Numbered from the stretch's first letter, positions 1-6,116 are shown. The stretch: DNA of 6,116 nucleotides from Solobacterium sp. UBA636 (GCA_002299675.1 DBOW01000055.1:1-6116), one strand, 5' to 3'. Numbers and translations: made by a program. The notes: a model not told the origin generated them from the letters alone.

Positions 1-1434
1 CTGGTCCAGCTTATATAGAGATTTAATATTAGAATAAAGATTATCAAAGAACTCATCATCAATAGTCTTGTTTCGATTAACTGCCTTTACAGTCTCCTCT
101 ATCAGCTGACCGGCTGCCTGTCTTAAGGAAGCTGAACCATTAAATACCTCAGTGACAAAAGTATTATCGATATTGTTGATTAAAGACTTAGAGGCCTCAA
201 TCTTAACATAATAATGCTCATTATTATCGATACCGGATTTAGCTAAATAATCCTGATATTCTTTAGATTCCAGAGTCTTCTTAGATGCAGGTATATAGCC
301 TTCAGTCTTACAGTAAGAAAACTGTACCTCGTCCGTTAAAAGAAACTGGGCAAAAAGCCAGGAAGCCAGTACCTCCTGTGAATCTTCTTTATTAAAAAGA
401 CAGATAGAAGGTCCCTGAGAAATCATCTTAGGATCAGCTGTATCATATTGAGGCAGATCCATAACCACTGTTTCAAAGTCCACCAGATTTTCTTCCGCTA
501 TATCAATAAGCGGCGCATCAGAGCCCATCCAGGTTGAACCAGCCGTAGAATCTATCGCAAAAATACACTGACCGGCATTTAAGAAGTTAGCTGGATAGGA
601 AGAAATCTTAAAGGTTGAAAAAGCACCCTTCTGAGCTAAATCAGCCAAGTCATAAAGGATATCTTTAGTTGTGTCATTAAAGATTTCAATATTGCCGCTA
701 CCATCAGAATATGGTGCATCAAGCTGCCTTAACATCTGAATCATCATATTGTCAGTTGACTTATAGATAAATGGAATCATAACCTTCTGACCATTAACCT
801 TATAGTTTCCGTCATTATCCTTTTCCATAGCCTTTTTAGAAACCTCATAAATAAAGTCCCAGGTCAGCTTCTCAGGAAGTTCATAGCCCATTTTTTCTAC
901 ATAAGTCTTATTGACATAACATACCTCGGTAGATCTTATAAAAGGCAGAGCATAATAATTATCGCCGATCTTTCCTTCCTCGACAAACTTATCTACCATC
1001 TCATCTATCGAAGGAGAATCGAACTTAAGTTCACTTCCGCCAAGACCGTATTTATCATCAGTATAAAGATCATCTAAAGGAACAACCACATTATTACCTG
1101 TCAGATAGGTCGCAATATGGTCAGGATAAGTAATACAGACATTAGGTGTAGTATCAGTAGAAATGTTGGTTATTACATCATTATAGATACGGCTGTAGTC
1201 CGTATATAGTGTCATATTCACTTTAATGTTAGGATAAAGACTCTCAAAATCCTCAATCGCCTTCTTATAAACATTTACCTGATTAATATTTGTATCATTC
1301 TTGGCCCAGAAAGTAATCTCATAGCTCTTATTCTCGTCAAAAGTATCAGGCACCACAAAAGAATCAGAAACCTTGCCGCCATGACAGCCACATAATATCA
1401 ATAGAATTAACAATACAGATATTAACTTTCTCAT
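1..1434 (-). CDS. Extracellular solute-binding lipoprotein of a CUT1-type ABC importer (3' end beyond window)
   Basis: The frame is open from the ATG at 1434 through all 478 codons to position 1 with no stop. It is the substrate-capturing component of the importer encoded just upstream, expected to be anchored on the outer face of the membrane. Residues 1-17 are a lipoprotein signal: basic MRK, a hydrophobic run, then lipobox LCGC with the acylated Cys at 17. The mature part looks like family 1 solute-binding proteins: TFWAKND near 41-47, PFIRSTEVCYVNK at 164-176, TWDF at 191-194, and a late KTEGYIPASK stretch at 376-385. The PF..ST..Y.NK and GY.P pieces recall UgpB-like proteins for glycerol phosphates or oligosaccharides, but this does not settle the substrate. 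Since such proteins are usually 400-500 residues, few residues are probably missing. The start follows GGAGG and overlaps the preceding permease stop by ATGA. Confidence 0.9.
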   Translation of the reverse strand, partial: MRKLISVLLILLILCGCHGGKVSDSFVVPDTFDENKSYEITFWAKNDTNINQVNVYKKAIEDFESLYPNIKVNMTLYTDYSRIYNDVITNISTDTTPNVCITYPDHIATYLTGNNVVVPLDDLYTDDKYGLGGSELKFDSPSIDEMVDKFVEEGKIGDNYYALPFIRSTEVCYVNKTYVEKMGYELPEKLTWDFIYEVSKKAMEKDNDGNYKVNGQKVMIPFIYKSTDNMMIQMLRQLDAPYSDGSGNIEIFNDTTKDILYDLADLAQKGAFSTFKISSYPANFLNAGQCIFAIDSTAGSTWMGSDAPLIDIAEENLVDFETVVMDLPQYDTADPKMISQGPSICLFNKEDSQEVLASWLFAQFLLTDEVQFSYCKTEGYIPASKKTLESKEYQDYLAKSGIDNNEHYYVKIEASKSLINNIDNTFVTEVFNGSASLRQAAGQLIEETVKAVNRNKTIDDEFFDNLYSNIKSLYKLDQ

Positions 1435-2297
1435 CCCTTGGTACCTCCACGTGATACACCCTGCATAATCTTCTTATGAAAAATCAGAAACAGAATAATC
1501 AAAGGAAGTGACACCGAAACAACTGCTGCCATCATAGCCGGCACATTTTCTCGCCCAAATCCTGATTCCCTGATTGTCTGAATACCATTGGATACCAGAA
1601 AATAATTCTCATCATCAGTTATTAACCTTGGCCATACAAAAGAGTTCCAGCACTCAATTACCTTTAATATCAGAATAGTTACTATTGTAGGTGAACAGAT
1701 AGGAATCAGCACCTTAAACAGATATTTCATATCAGAAGTACCATCAACCTTGGCTGCCTTATACAGCTCATCAGGAACCTGTTCAAAATTCTCTTTCAGA
1801 AGATAAATATAAAATACCGATGCCACACTTGGAAGTATCAGACCCGTAAAAGTATTTCTTAAACCCGCATTGGTTATGGTTACAAAATTAGTAATTACCA
1901 CCAGCTCCGAAGGAATCATCATTAAAGAAAGAAACAGAGTAAATACCAGATTCTTCCCCTTAAACTCCAGTCTGGCAAACGCAAAAGCTGCAAATATAGT
2001 AACTATCATCATAATACCGGTTGTAGCCAGGGTAAAAATTATGGTGTTGAGAAAATATTTAGCCAGATTAACAGATGTAAAAGCTGTTACATAATTCTCC
2101 AGAGTTGGATTTAAAGTGTAAAACTGCGGAATATATTCTGCGTTATAGGCACCATAAGACTTGAGAGAAGTAAGTACCATCCAGTAGAAAGGAAAAAGAA
2201 CCACTATTGCCCATAACACCAGAAAGAAATACAGCGCAATATCCATTAAAAGCTCACGCCTTTTTTCCTTCTGTTCAATTATCTTATAATTATCCAT
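1431..2297 (-). CDS. ABC importer permease, MalG/UgpE type (CUT1 inner-membrane subunit)
   Basis: This is one of two membrane subunits forming the translocation channel. From the ATG at 2297 it has 288 residues, the usual size for MalG-type permeases. Hydrophobic segments lie roughly at 19-41, 84-108, 116-138, 149-168, 198-214 and 256-275, giving about six membrane spans. The cytoplasmic EAA loop that docks on the ATPase is visible around 178-203, with AAKVDG at 181-186 and a following L-I-P. CWNSFVWPRLIT at 216-227 matches the WN.F.WP region typical of MalG relatives. The frame extends 17 codons further upstream to an ATG at 2348, but the start at 2297 is preferred: it sits 7 bases after a perfect AGGAGG, and the upstream part would overlap the first permease by 59 bp. 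Its stop overlaps the binding-protein start by ATGA. Confidence 0.93.
   Translation of the reverse strand: MDNYKIIEQKEKRRELLMDIALYFFLVLWAIVVLFPFYWMVLTSLKSYGAYNAEYIPQFYTLNPTLENYVTAFTSVNLAKYFLNTIIFTLATTGIMMIVTIFAAFAFARLEFKGKNLVFTLFLSLMMIPSELVVITNFVTITNAGLRNTFTGLILPSVASVFYIYLLKENFEQVPDELYKAAKVDGTSDMKYLFKVLIPICSPTIVTILILKVIECWNSFVWPRLITDDENYFLVSNGIQTIRESGFGRENVPAMMAAVVSVSLPLIILFLIFHKKIMQGVSRGGTKG
1444..1448 (-). promoter_or_regulatory. Ribosome binding site of the binding-protein gene
   Basis: GGAGG on the minus strand, nine bases before the ATG at 1434 and within the last codons of the second permease. The spacing is slightly long but usable. With the ATGA overlap it supports the start that gives a proper lipoprotein signal peptide. 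Confidence 0.65.
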
Positions 2298-3183
2298 TAT
2301 TTGCCCTCCTTGAAACCATGAGGTTAATAACTGTAATAGTAAGCACAATCACAAACAGAATAATGGCGGCTGCGGAGGCAAAAGAAGGATAGCCACCACT
2401 TGTACCATACAGCATATCATAAATATAGCCAACAATAGTATTCATTCCAGCCGCATTAAGATCGGTACCAAAAATTGCCACCACATCACTGTAGGCCTTA
2501 AAAGCTCCGATAAAGCCAGTAATAATCAGATAGAATACCATCGGCAAAATCATCGGAAGTGTAATCTTAAAGAAAACACGTGTCCTGGAGGTTCCATCAA
2601 TTTTTGCGGCATTATAATAATCCTTATTAACCGATGCCAGAGCACTTGTAAGAATCAGTATCTTAAATGGAAGAACTATCCAGACAGTATAGAAACAAAG
2701 CACAAACATCTTGGCCCAGTATGGTCCCTCGATAAAATCAATACTGTTCATACCCAATACATTAAGCAGTAGATTAATCAGTCCATCCGAATAAGGAGTC
2801 TTCTTAAAAAGAATCATAAACACAAGACCCACAGCCAGCGTATTAGTTACATAAGGCAGAAAATATATAGTCTGAAAAAGCTCCTGCAGCTTCTTAATTG
2901 AACTTAAAGCCAGCGAAATCAATAAAGCCAGAACCGTTGATAAAGGCACTGTAATAATAACCAGAATAAAAGTATTCTTTAAAGCACTCAGAAAATAAGG
3001 ATCATGCAGCACATAAGAATAATTATATAAACCAGTACCCATTGATGTACCAGAGGCAAAATTATAACCCTCCTCAAACGAATAAATCAGTACATCAAAC
3101 AAAGGATAAACCAGAAAAACACCCAGAAATATTATGGCTGGAAGAAGATAAAACCAGGCCTTCAGATTATTTCTCTCGAACAT
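2290..3183 (-). CDS. ABC importer permease, MalF/UgpA type (CUT1 inner-membrane subunit)
   Basis: This is the second membrane subunit, 297 residues, the short form common in Firmicutes UgpA/MsmF-like permeases that lack the large extra loop of E. coli MalF. Hydrophobic segments lie roughly at 10-35, 69-94, 104-126, 157-181, 209-229 and 267-290. The EAA loop is at about 188-213, with AAKIDG at 192-197 followed by a conserved L-P at 209-210. The N-terminus (WFYLLPAIIFLGVFLVYP, 10-27) is the usual first span of this family. The start at 3183 lies 22 bp inside the ATPase gene, with TGGAG eight bases upstream. The stop overlaps the next permease by 8 bp. Assignment to the family is firm; the substrate is unknown. 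Confidence 0.93.
   Translation of the reverse strand: MFERNNLKAWFYLLPAIIFLGVFLVYPLFDVLIYSFEEGYNFASGTSMGTGLYNYSYVLHDPYFLSALKNTFILVIITVPLSTVLALLISLALSSIKKLQELFQTIYFLPYVTNTLAVGLVFMILFKKTPYSDGLINLLLNVLGMNSIDFIEGPYWAKMFVLCFYTVWIVLPFKILILTSALASVNKDYYNAAKIDGTSRTRVFFKITLPMILPMVFYLIITGFIGAFKAYSDVVAIFGTDLNAAGMNTIVGYIYDMLYGTSGGYPSFASAAAIILFVIVLTITVINLMVSRRANNG
2305..2310 (-). promoter_or_regulatory. Strong ribosome binding site deciding the second permease start
   Basis: A perfect AGGAGG on the minus strand, seven bases before the ATG at 2297, inside the end of the first permease gene. It is the reason for choosing 2297 over the in-frame ATG at 2348, which gives an atypical 17-residue N-terminal extension. 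Confidence 0.85.
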
Positions 3184-4256
3184 AAACGGCGCTCCATAGA
3201 ATCAAACACGAAAACCTTGTTTGGCTTTAATGAAAACCTTATTTCATCTCTATCTTCAATCCTGATATCTGAAGGAACTATAGCCCTGATATCCTCATCA
3301 GAAATACAGTTTTCATTATGACAGATTATCGAAATATCTCGACCCATTACCTGAGTTCTCTCATATTTACACTTAAATGTACCCTTTTCATCGACAATAA
3401 AGCCTTCAGGACGTATCGCAACCGATACCTCCTGATCATCCGCTTCAAAATCAGCTAAACGATTATCACCAATATATAAACCCTTATCCCTAATATAGCC
3501 CCTGAACACATTGATGGCTGGTGTACCTAAAAATTTAGCCACAAAAAGATTAGCTGGATTATCATAAATATCCTGAGGCTTTCCAATCTGATTAACAATA
3601 CCATCTTTCATTAATACTATCATGTCACAGATGCTCATCGCCTCTTCCTGGTCATGGGTTACAAAGATGGTTGTAATACCGGTTTCCTGCTGAATACGGC
3701 GAATCTGTTCCCTTGTCTGCAGCCTCAATCTGGCATCAAGGTTACTTAATGGCTCATCCAGCAGCAAAACATTGGGCATTTTCACTAAAGATCTGGCGAT
3801 CGCAACACGCTGCTGCTGGCCACCTGAAAGCTGGGCTGGTTTTCTGTCCAGAAGCTTTTCAAGCTGCACAAGTCTGGCTGTTTCAACCACCTTGTCATTT
3901 ATCTGCTGCCTGGAAAGCTTTTTATCTCCCTTGAGATTCTCTAAAGGAAAGGCGATGTTCTGCCTGACTGTTAAATGCGGATATAAGGCATAGTTCTGAA
4001 AAACCATGCCAACCCCTCTTTTTTCTGGTGGCAGTTTTGTGACATCATTATCCCCAAAATAAATGTGACCTGATGTAGCCTCTAACAGTCCACAGATTAG
4101 ATTAAGACAGGTCGACTTGCCACAGCCTGAAGGCCCTAGAAGTCCAACCAGTTTCCCATCTGGAATCTCAAAACAGAAATCATTTACCGCAACAGTTCCC
4201 GGCACATTCCTTTTAGCTTCAAACTCCTTTGTCAGATGATCAAATACTACCTTCAT
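3162..4256 (-). CDS. ABC importer ATP-binding protein, MalK/UgpC/MsmK type
   Basis: This is the cytoplasmic ATPase that drives the importer, 364 residues, as expected for MalK-type subunits. All core motifs are intact: Walker A GPSGCGKST (41-49), Q-loop VFQNYALYPH (85-94), signature LSGGQQQR (143-150), Walker B VLLLDEP (163-169), D-loop SNLDA (171-175) and switch His201 in FVTHDQEEA. The region after about 240 (FLGTPAINVF at 242-251, then VAIRPEGF at 279-286) is the regulatory OB/TOBE-like tail typical of sugar importers. That tail can carry inducer-exclusion or dimer contacts in the family; nothing here shows it does. The start overlaps the FRG-gene stop as ATGA and follows an AGGGGG ribosome binding site. 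Its presence means the importer does not need a shared MsmX-type ATPase. Automated annotation would probably name it ugpC; I leave the symbol blank because the substrate is not established. Confidence 0.96.
   Translation of the reverse strand: MKVVFDHLTKEFEAKRNVPGTVAVNDFCFEIPDGKLVGLLGPSGCGKSTCLNLICGLLEATSGHIYFGDNDVTKLPPEKRGVGMVFQNYALYPHLTVRQNIAFPLENLKGDKKLSRQQINDKVVETARLVQLEKLLDRKPAQLSGGQQQRVAIARSLVKMPNVLLLDEPLSNLDARLRLQTREQIRRIQQETGITTIFVTHDQEEAMSICDMIVLMKDGIVNQIGKPQDIYDNPANLFVAKFLGTPAINVFRGYIRDKGLYIGDNRLADFEADDQEVSVAIRPEGFIVDEKGTFKCKYERTQVMGRDISIICHNENCISDEDIRAIVPSDIRIEDRDEIRFSLKPNKVFVFDSMERRLCSREII
3192..3196 (-). promoter_or_regulatory. Weak ribosome binding site of the first permease gene
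   Basis: TGGAG on the minus strand, eight bases before the ATG at 3183, within the 3' end of the ATPase gene. It is weaker than the site of the second permease. Confidence 0.5.
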
Positions 4257-5044
4257 TTTTTACCCCCTAAATTGGCATACCTTCTTGATATCCAGGAACA
4301 GATTGAATCAAGACCTGGTGAAATTACTCTTTCCGAAATATTGATATAATCAAGCTTATCTCTTATCTCCAGCTTAATTTCCTTCGGTATTACCAGCTTA
4401 CATAATGTAGAGTTGTCATCAACAAGCTGATCAACAGTATACGAAGGATCAGAACACATCGAGAAAAGTGAATACTGATTTATCATTCTGTCATCACCAC
4501 TGGCAGGCTCATAGAACAGAAAGAAAGGTTCCCTTTTCAGAGCCTTTAATTCATCGAAATCCTTTGCTACACTGTCCAGCATCGAAATCGAAAAAGAAGA
4601 AGCTCTGGTACTTTCCAGTTTTTCCCTTAGAACAGATGGCAGTGTTGGCAGAGATTCAGAAGTATCAATGGCATAGATAACTCCATCCTTATCATAATCA
4701 TCAGTATTGACAGTCACAAAATGGGCTGCCACAAGCGGCGAATAAGTCCAGTCCAAAAGCCTTGTCGGCAATCCGAAATGCTGACCGGTTGCCAGAGTCT
4801 GCCAGAACGAGTCCTTCTGGTTCAGATCGGCATAGCCATACTTCTTAAAATTACGGATAATAGAATTCTCCAGAGACAGATCATGGCTGCATACTCTGTT
4901 TAAAGAAGTAATCAGCGGATAATCCGCATCACTTAAACCCCGATAAACATAATTATTTCGATAACGATTCAGCGAATCATCATAACAGCCATCAAAGACA
5001 ACATCGTTTAAATGCTCAAAACTTTTAATTATTATCTGATTCAT
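4253..5044 (-). CDS. FRG-domain protein, function unknown
   Basis: The protein has 263 residues with no signal peptide or membrane span, so it is probably cytoplasmic. It carries the hallmarks of the FRG domain family: YRG at 34-36 (the F/Y-R-G that names the domain), the strongly conserved QHFGLPTRLLDWT at 88-100 followed by S-P at 102-103, and RMINQYSLFSM at 186-196. The C-terminal SERVISPGLDSICSWI (237-252) resembles the FPGLDG region near the end of many family members. The biochemical activity of FRG proteins is not settled to my knowledge; they often occur in accessory regions, and I do not assign an enzyme activity. The start is well supported: AGGAG six bases upstream, 20 bp inside whiA. 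The stop overlaps the ATPase start by ATGA, so it appears to be cotranscribed and translationally coupled with both neighbours. It looks intact. Confidence 0.88.
   Translation of the reverse strand: MNQIIIKSFEHLNDVVFDGCYDDSLNRYRNNYVYRGLSDADYPLITSLNRVCSHDLSLENSIIRNFKKYGYADLNQKDSFWQTLATGQHFGLPTRLLDWTYSPLVAAHFVTVNTDDYDKDGVIYAIDTSESLPTLPSVLREKLESTRASSFSISMLDSVAKDFDELKALKREPFFLFYEPASGDDRMINQYSLFSMCSDPSYTVDQLVDDNSTLCKLVIPKEIKLEIRDKLDYINISERVISPGLDSICSWISRRYANLGGKK
4263..4268 (-). promoter_or_regulatory. Ribosome binding site of the ATPase gene
   Basis: AGGGGG on the minus strand, six bases before the ATG at 4256. It lies in the codons for the terminal Leu-Gly-Gly of the FRG protein. The site is G-rich and not a perfect AGGAGG; reinitiation at the ATGA overlap may help. 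Confidence 0.6.
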
Positions 5045-5984
5045 CCTTAGCTCCTAAACTCTCCGCGATATTCTCCAGTTTATTAAGACGATGCTTAATA
5101 CCACTTTTAGAAATACTTAAACCATAGCGCTTCTCATATTTCTCACAAAGCTCACTTAAAGAAATATCCGGATATTCACTTCTTAAGTCATATATCATTC
5201 TTGATTTCTCATCAAGCTTATCCAGATACCCATAATTCTTAATCTTATCAAGTATCTCAAGCTGATGATCACAGGCTTCAAGTTTCTTCATTTCGTTGGC
5301 GATAAGACAGTTCTCTACTCTTTTATTGGAAACCACAAAATCGCGGTCAATACGAATATTCTCAAACTTCATACACGATTCAGTAGCCCCCATCAGTTTC
5401 AGAATATCGGCAATAGATTCAGCCTTTTTCACATAGACCGCATAGCGGTTTCTTCTTTTAGATATCCTGGCTTCAAAATTAAATCGGCCTAAAAGCTTAG
5501 AAATAAAATTGGCATAATCAATATCATTAACCGCAATCTCAAAATGATAGTTGGAACTCACTGGCGAAGCACAGGTCCCATAGGCCAGAAAAGCTCCCGC
5601 AATATAAGCTCTGGCACAATGTTCCTTAGAAACCACATCATAGGTAGGGTGAGATAAAATACCCCTTGTCTGCGAATATATGCCCAGATGCTCAAGTATC
5701 TCGGTAGCTTTGTCATTAACCCTGATTCGATATACATTATTTTTCTTCAGATTGGTTTTCTTGGTGATTGTAAGATCAGTGTCCACCTGATAAAGACTCT
5801 TCAAAAGCGAAACAATACGCTTGGCACAGGTTGGATTCTCTGTTCGTATGACAATCACAAACCTGCGGTCTGAAATACCAAGCGAACTGGTCAGCTGCAG
5901 CAAAGCGGAAAGCTGAGCCCTCTGGCAGCATTCCTTCAGAGTATTAAAAGACAGTTCCTGTTTAATTTCTGTAGTAAAAGACAT
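5025..5984 (-). CDS. whiA: WhiA, DNA-binding protein (sporulation/cell-division regulator family)
   Basis: The product has 319 residues, the normal WhiA length. The N-terminus MSFTTEIKQELS is the family's characteristic start and fixes the initiation codon. The central part is a degenerate LAGLIDADG homing-endonuclease fold: AGAFLAYGT at 129-137 has Tyr135 where the active enzymes carry the catalytic Asp, as expected for WhiA, which binds DNA but does not cut it. NKRVENCLIAN at 220-230 matches the conserved N-R-V-N-C-A-N motif. The C-terminal helix-turn-helix is visible from about 274 to 304, including ISKSGIKHRLNKL (291-303). In Streptomyces WhiA controls sporulation; in Bacillus it affects division and chromosome segregation. 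The usual Firmicutes neighbours rapZ and yvcK are absent here. No ribosome binding site precedes the ATG, while an extended -10 box ends seven bases before it, so the mRNA is probably leaderless. Confidence 0.96.
   Translation of the reverse strand: MSFTTEIKQELSFNTLKECCQRAQLSALLQLTSSLGISDRRFVIVIRTENPTCAKRIVSLLKSLYQVDTDLTITKKTNLKKNNVYRIRVNDKATEILEHLGIYSQTRGILSHPTYDVVSKEHCARAYIAGAFLAYGTCASPVSSNYHFEIAVNDIDYANFISKLLGRFNFEARISKRRNRYAVYVKKAESIADILKLMGATESCMKFENIRIDRDFVVSNKRVENCLIANEMKKLEACDHQLEILDKIKNYGYLDKLDEKSRMIYDLRSEYPDISLSELCEKYEKRYGLSISKSGIKHRLNKLENIAESLGAKDESDNN
5051..5055 (-). promoter_or_regulatory. Ribosome binding site of the FRG-domain gene
   Basis: AGGAG on the minus strand, six bases before the ATG at 5044 and inside the last codons of whiA. 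It fixes the FRG start and shows that this internal gene has its own initiation signal, in contrast to whiA. Confidence 0.75.
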
Positions 5985-5990
5985 ATCAAT

Positions 5991-5999
5991 ATTGTATCA
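5991..5999 (-). promoter_or_regulatory. Extended -10 promoter element of whiA
   Basis: Read on the minus strand the bases are TGATACAAT, a TGn extension joined to TACAAT, one mismatch from TATAAT. Six bases (ATTGAT) separate it from the ATG at 5984, so the expected transcription start is the A of the start codon. The hexamer 17 bases upstream (6014-6019, TATGAT) is a poor -35, which is common when the TGn extension is present. This would be the only visible promoter for the whole six-gene minus-strand operon. Confidence 0.6.
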
Positions 6000-6021
6000 C
6001 TTAGCTTTATTTCATCATATT

Positions 6022-6030
6022 TGATAAGAT
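6022..6030 (+). promoter_or_regulatory. Extended -10 promoter element of the divergent plus-strand gene
   Basis: The bases are TGATAAGAT: TGn followed by TAAGAT, two mismatches from TATAAT but keeping its TA....T frame. AAAAAC separates it from the ATG at 6037, the same six-base distance as on the whiA side. The -35 position at 17 bases spacing (6002-6007, TAGCTT) does not resemble TTGACA. A leaderless transcript is predicted. Confidence 0.5.
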
Positions 6031-6036
6031 AAAAAC

Positions 6037-6116
6037 ATGGAACAAAGACAAATAGATATAGCCGATATGCAATGCCGGGTATTCAATATGGCACAGACAA
6101 AATGGAATATCACTCC
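6037..6116 (+). CDS. N-terminal fragment of a small unidentified protein, possibly DUF3791-like
   Basis: An open frame starts at the ATG at 6037 and runs off the window after 26 complete codons; the 27th begins CC and must be Pro. The visible peptide starts MEQRQIDIADMQCRVFN and continues with MAQTKWNIT. The pattern of a short polar lead, then a helix with R-V-F and A..KWN, reminds me of the start of small DUF3791-type proteins of gut Firmicutes, which are often encoded near DUF3990 genes. This is recall from a very short stretch and weak. That it is a real gene is supported mainly by its position: it is divergent from whiA and has an extended -10 box (TGATAAGAT) six bases before the ATG. There is no ribosome binding site. 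Confidence 0.5.
   Translation, partial: MEQRQIDIADMQCRVFNMAQTKWNIT

Noticed and set aside
2298..2348. Seventeen-codon N-terminal extension of the second permease from an ATG at 2348
   Set aside because: The extension overlaps the first permease, is not typical of the family, and the ATG at 2297 has a perfect AGGAGG at seven bases.
1870..2392. Plus-strand open frames of about 60-75 codons antisense to the permeases
   Set aside because: They mirror membrane-protein codons on the other strand, have no homology I recognise and no ribosome binding site pattern of note.
3713..3993. Two overlapping plus-strand frames antisense to the ATPase
   Set aside because: They lie opposite the highly conserved signature and Walker B region, which explains their openness; no independent evidence of coding.
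4468..5873. Further plus-strand frames antisense to the FRG gene and whiA
   Set aside because: Short, low-complexity translations within well-supported minus-strand genes.
5987..5994. Perfect palindrome CAATATTG near the whiA start as an operator
   Set aside because: Eight AT-rich bases are easily found by chance and the flanks do not extend the symmetry; kept only as a remark in the promoter finding.
6014..6025. Inverted repeat ATCA-TATT-TGAT between the divergent genes
   Set aside because: Arms of four bases in AT-rich DNA, partly made of the extended -10 box itself; no support for a regulator site.
1..6116. Recoding of TGA as Trp, as in mycoplasma relatives
   Set aside because: TGA ends the FRG, ATPase and second-permease genes at sensible family lengths, and Trp in the conserved motifs is TGG.
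1..6116. RNA genes, CRISPR arrays, insertion sequences, terminators or riboswitches
   Set aside because: Nearly every base is inside an overlapping chain of protein genes and the 52-bp spacer is too short; no repeats or hairpin-plus-T-run structures were seen.

Overview
The window looks like a chromosomal segment of a low-GC Firmicute, probably a gut-type anaerobe of the Erysipelotrichia or Clostridia. The reasons are the AT-leaning sequence, a Firmicutes-type WhiA, a CUT1-type ABC importer with a lipoprotein binding protein, and AGGAGG-like ribosome binding sites. Trp is read from TGG and TGA serves as a stop for several genes, so the code is the standard bacterial one and not the mycoplasma code. 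The genus cannot be fixed from this sequence.

Layout: six minus-strand genes run from position 5984 down to the left edge without one intergenic base. In transcription order they are whiA (5984-5025), an FRG-domain protein (5044-4253), an importer ATPase with a TOBE-like tail (4256-3162), two MalF/MalG-type permeases (3183-2290 and 2297-1431), and an extracellular solute-binding lipoprotein (from 1434, still open at position 1 but probably almost complete). The overlaps are 20, 4, 22, 8 and 4 bp. After whiA, each start has a Shine-Dalgarno-like sequence inside the preceding gene. No terminator is visible, so this is most simply one operon. A second, plus-strand gene starts at 6037 and leaves the window after 26 complete codons.

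The only noncoding DNA is the 52 bp between the divergent starts of whiA and the plus-strand gene (5985-6036). Both sides have an extended -10 box (TGATACAAT and TGATAAGAT) placed exactly six bases before the ATG, and neither has a ribosome binding site. Both mRNAs are therefore predicted to begin at or next to the A of the start codon, that is, to be leaderless, and the two promoters overlap.

How the genes fit together: the ATPase, two permeases and binding protein form a complete importer of the sugar / glycerol-phosphate (CUT1, MalK-MalF-MalG, UgpABCE-like) class with its own ATPase; the substrate cannot be read from the sequence. WhiA, a DNA-binding protein normally found with rapZ and yvcK, here heads the importer operon. 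The FRG-domain protein between them has no known role in transport. These two unusual placements and the leaderless divergent promoter pair are the main points of interest.
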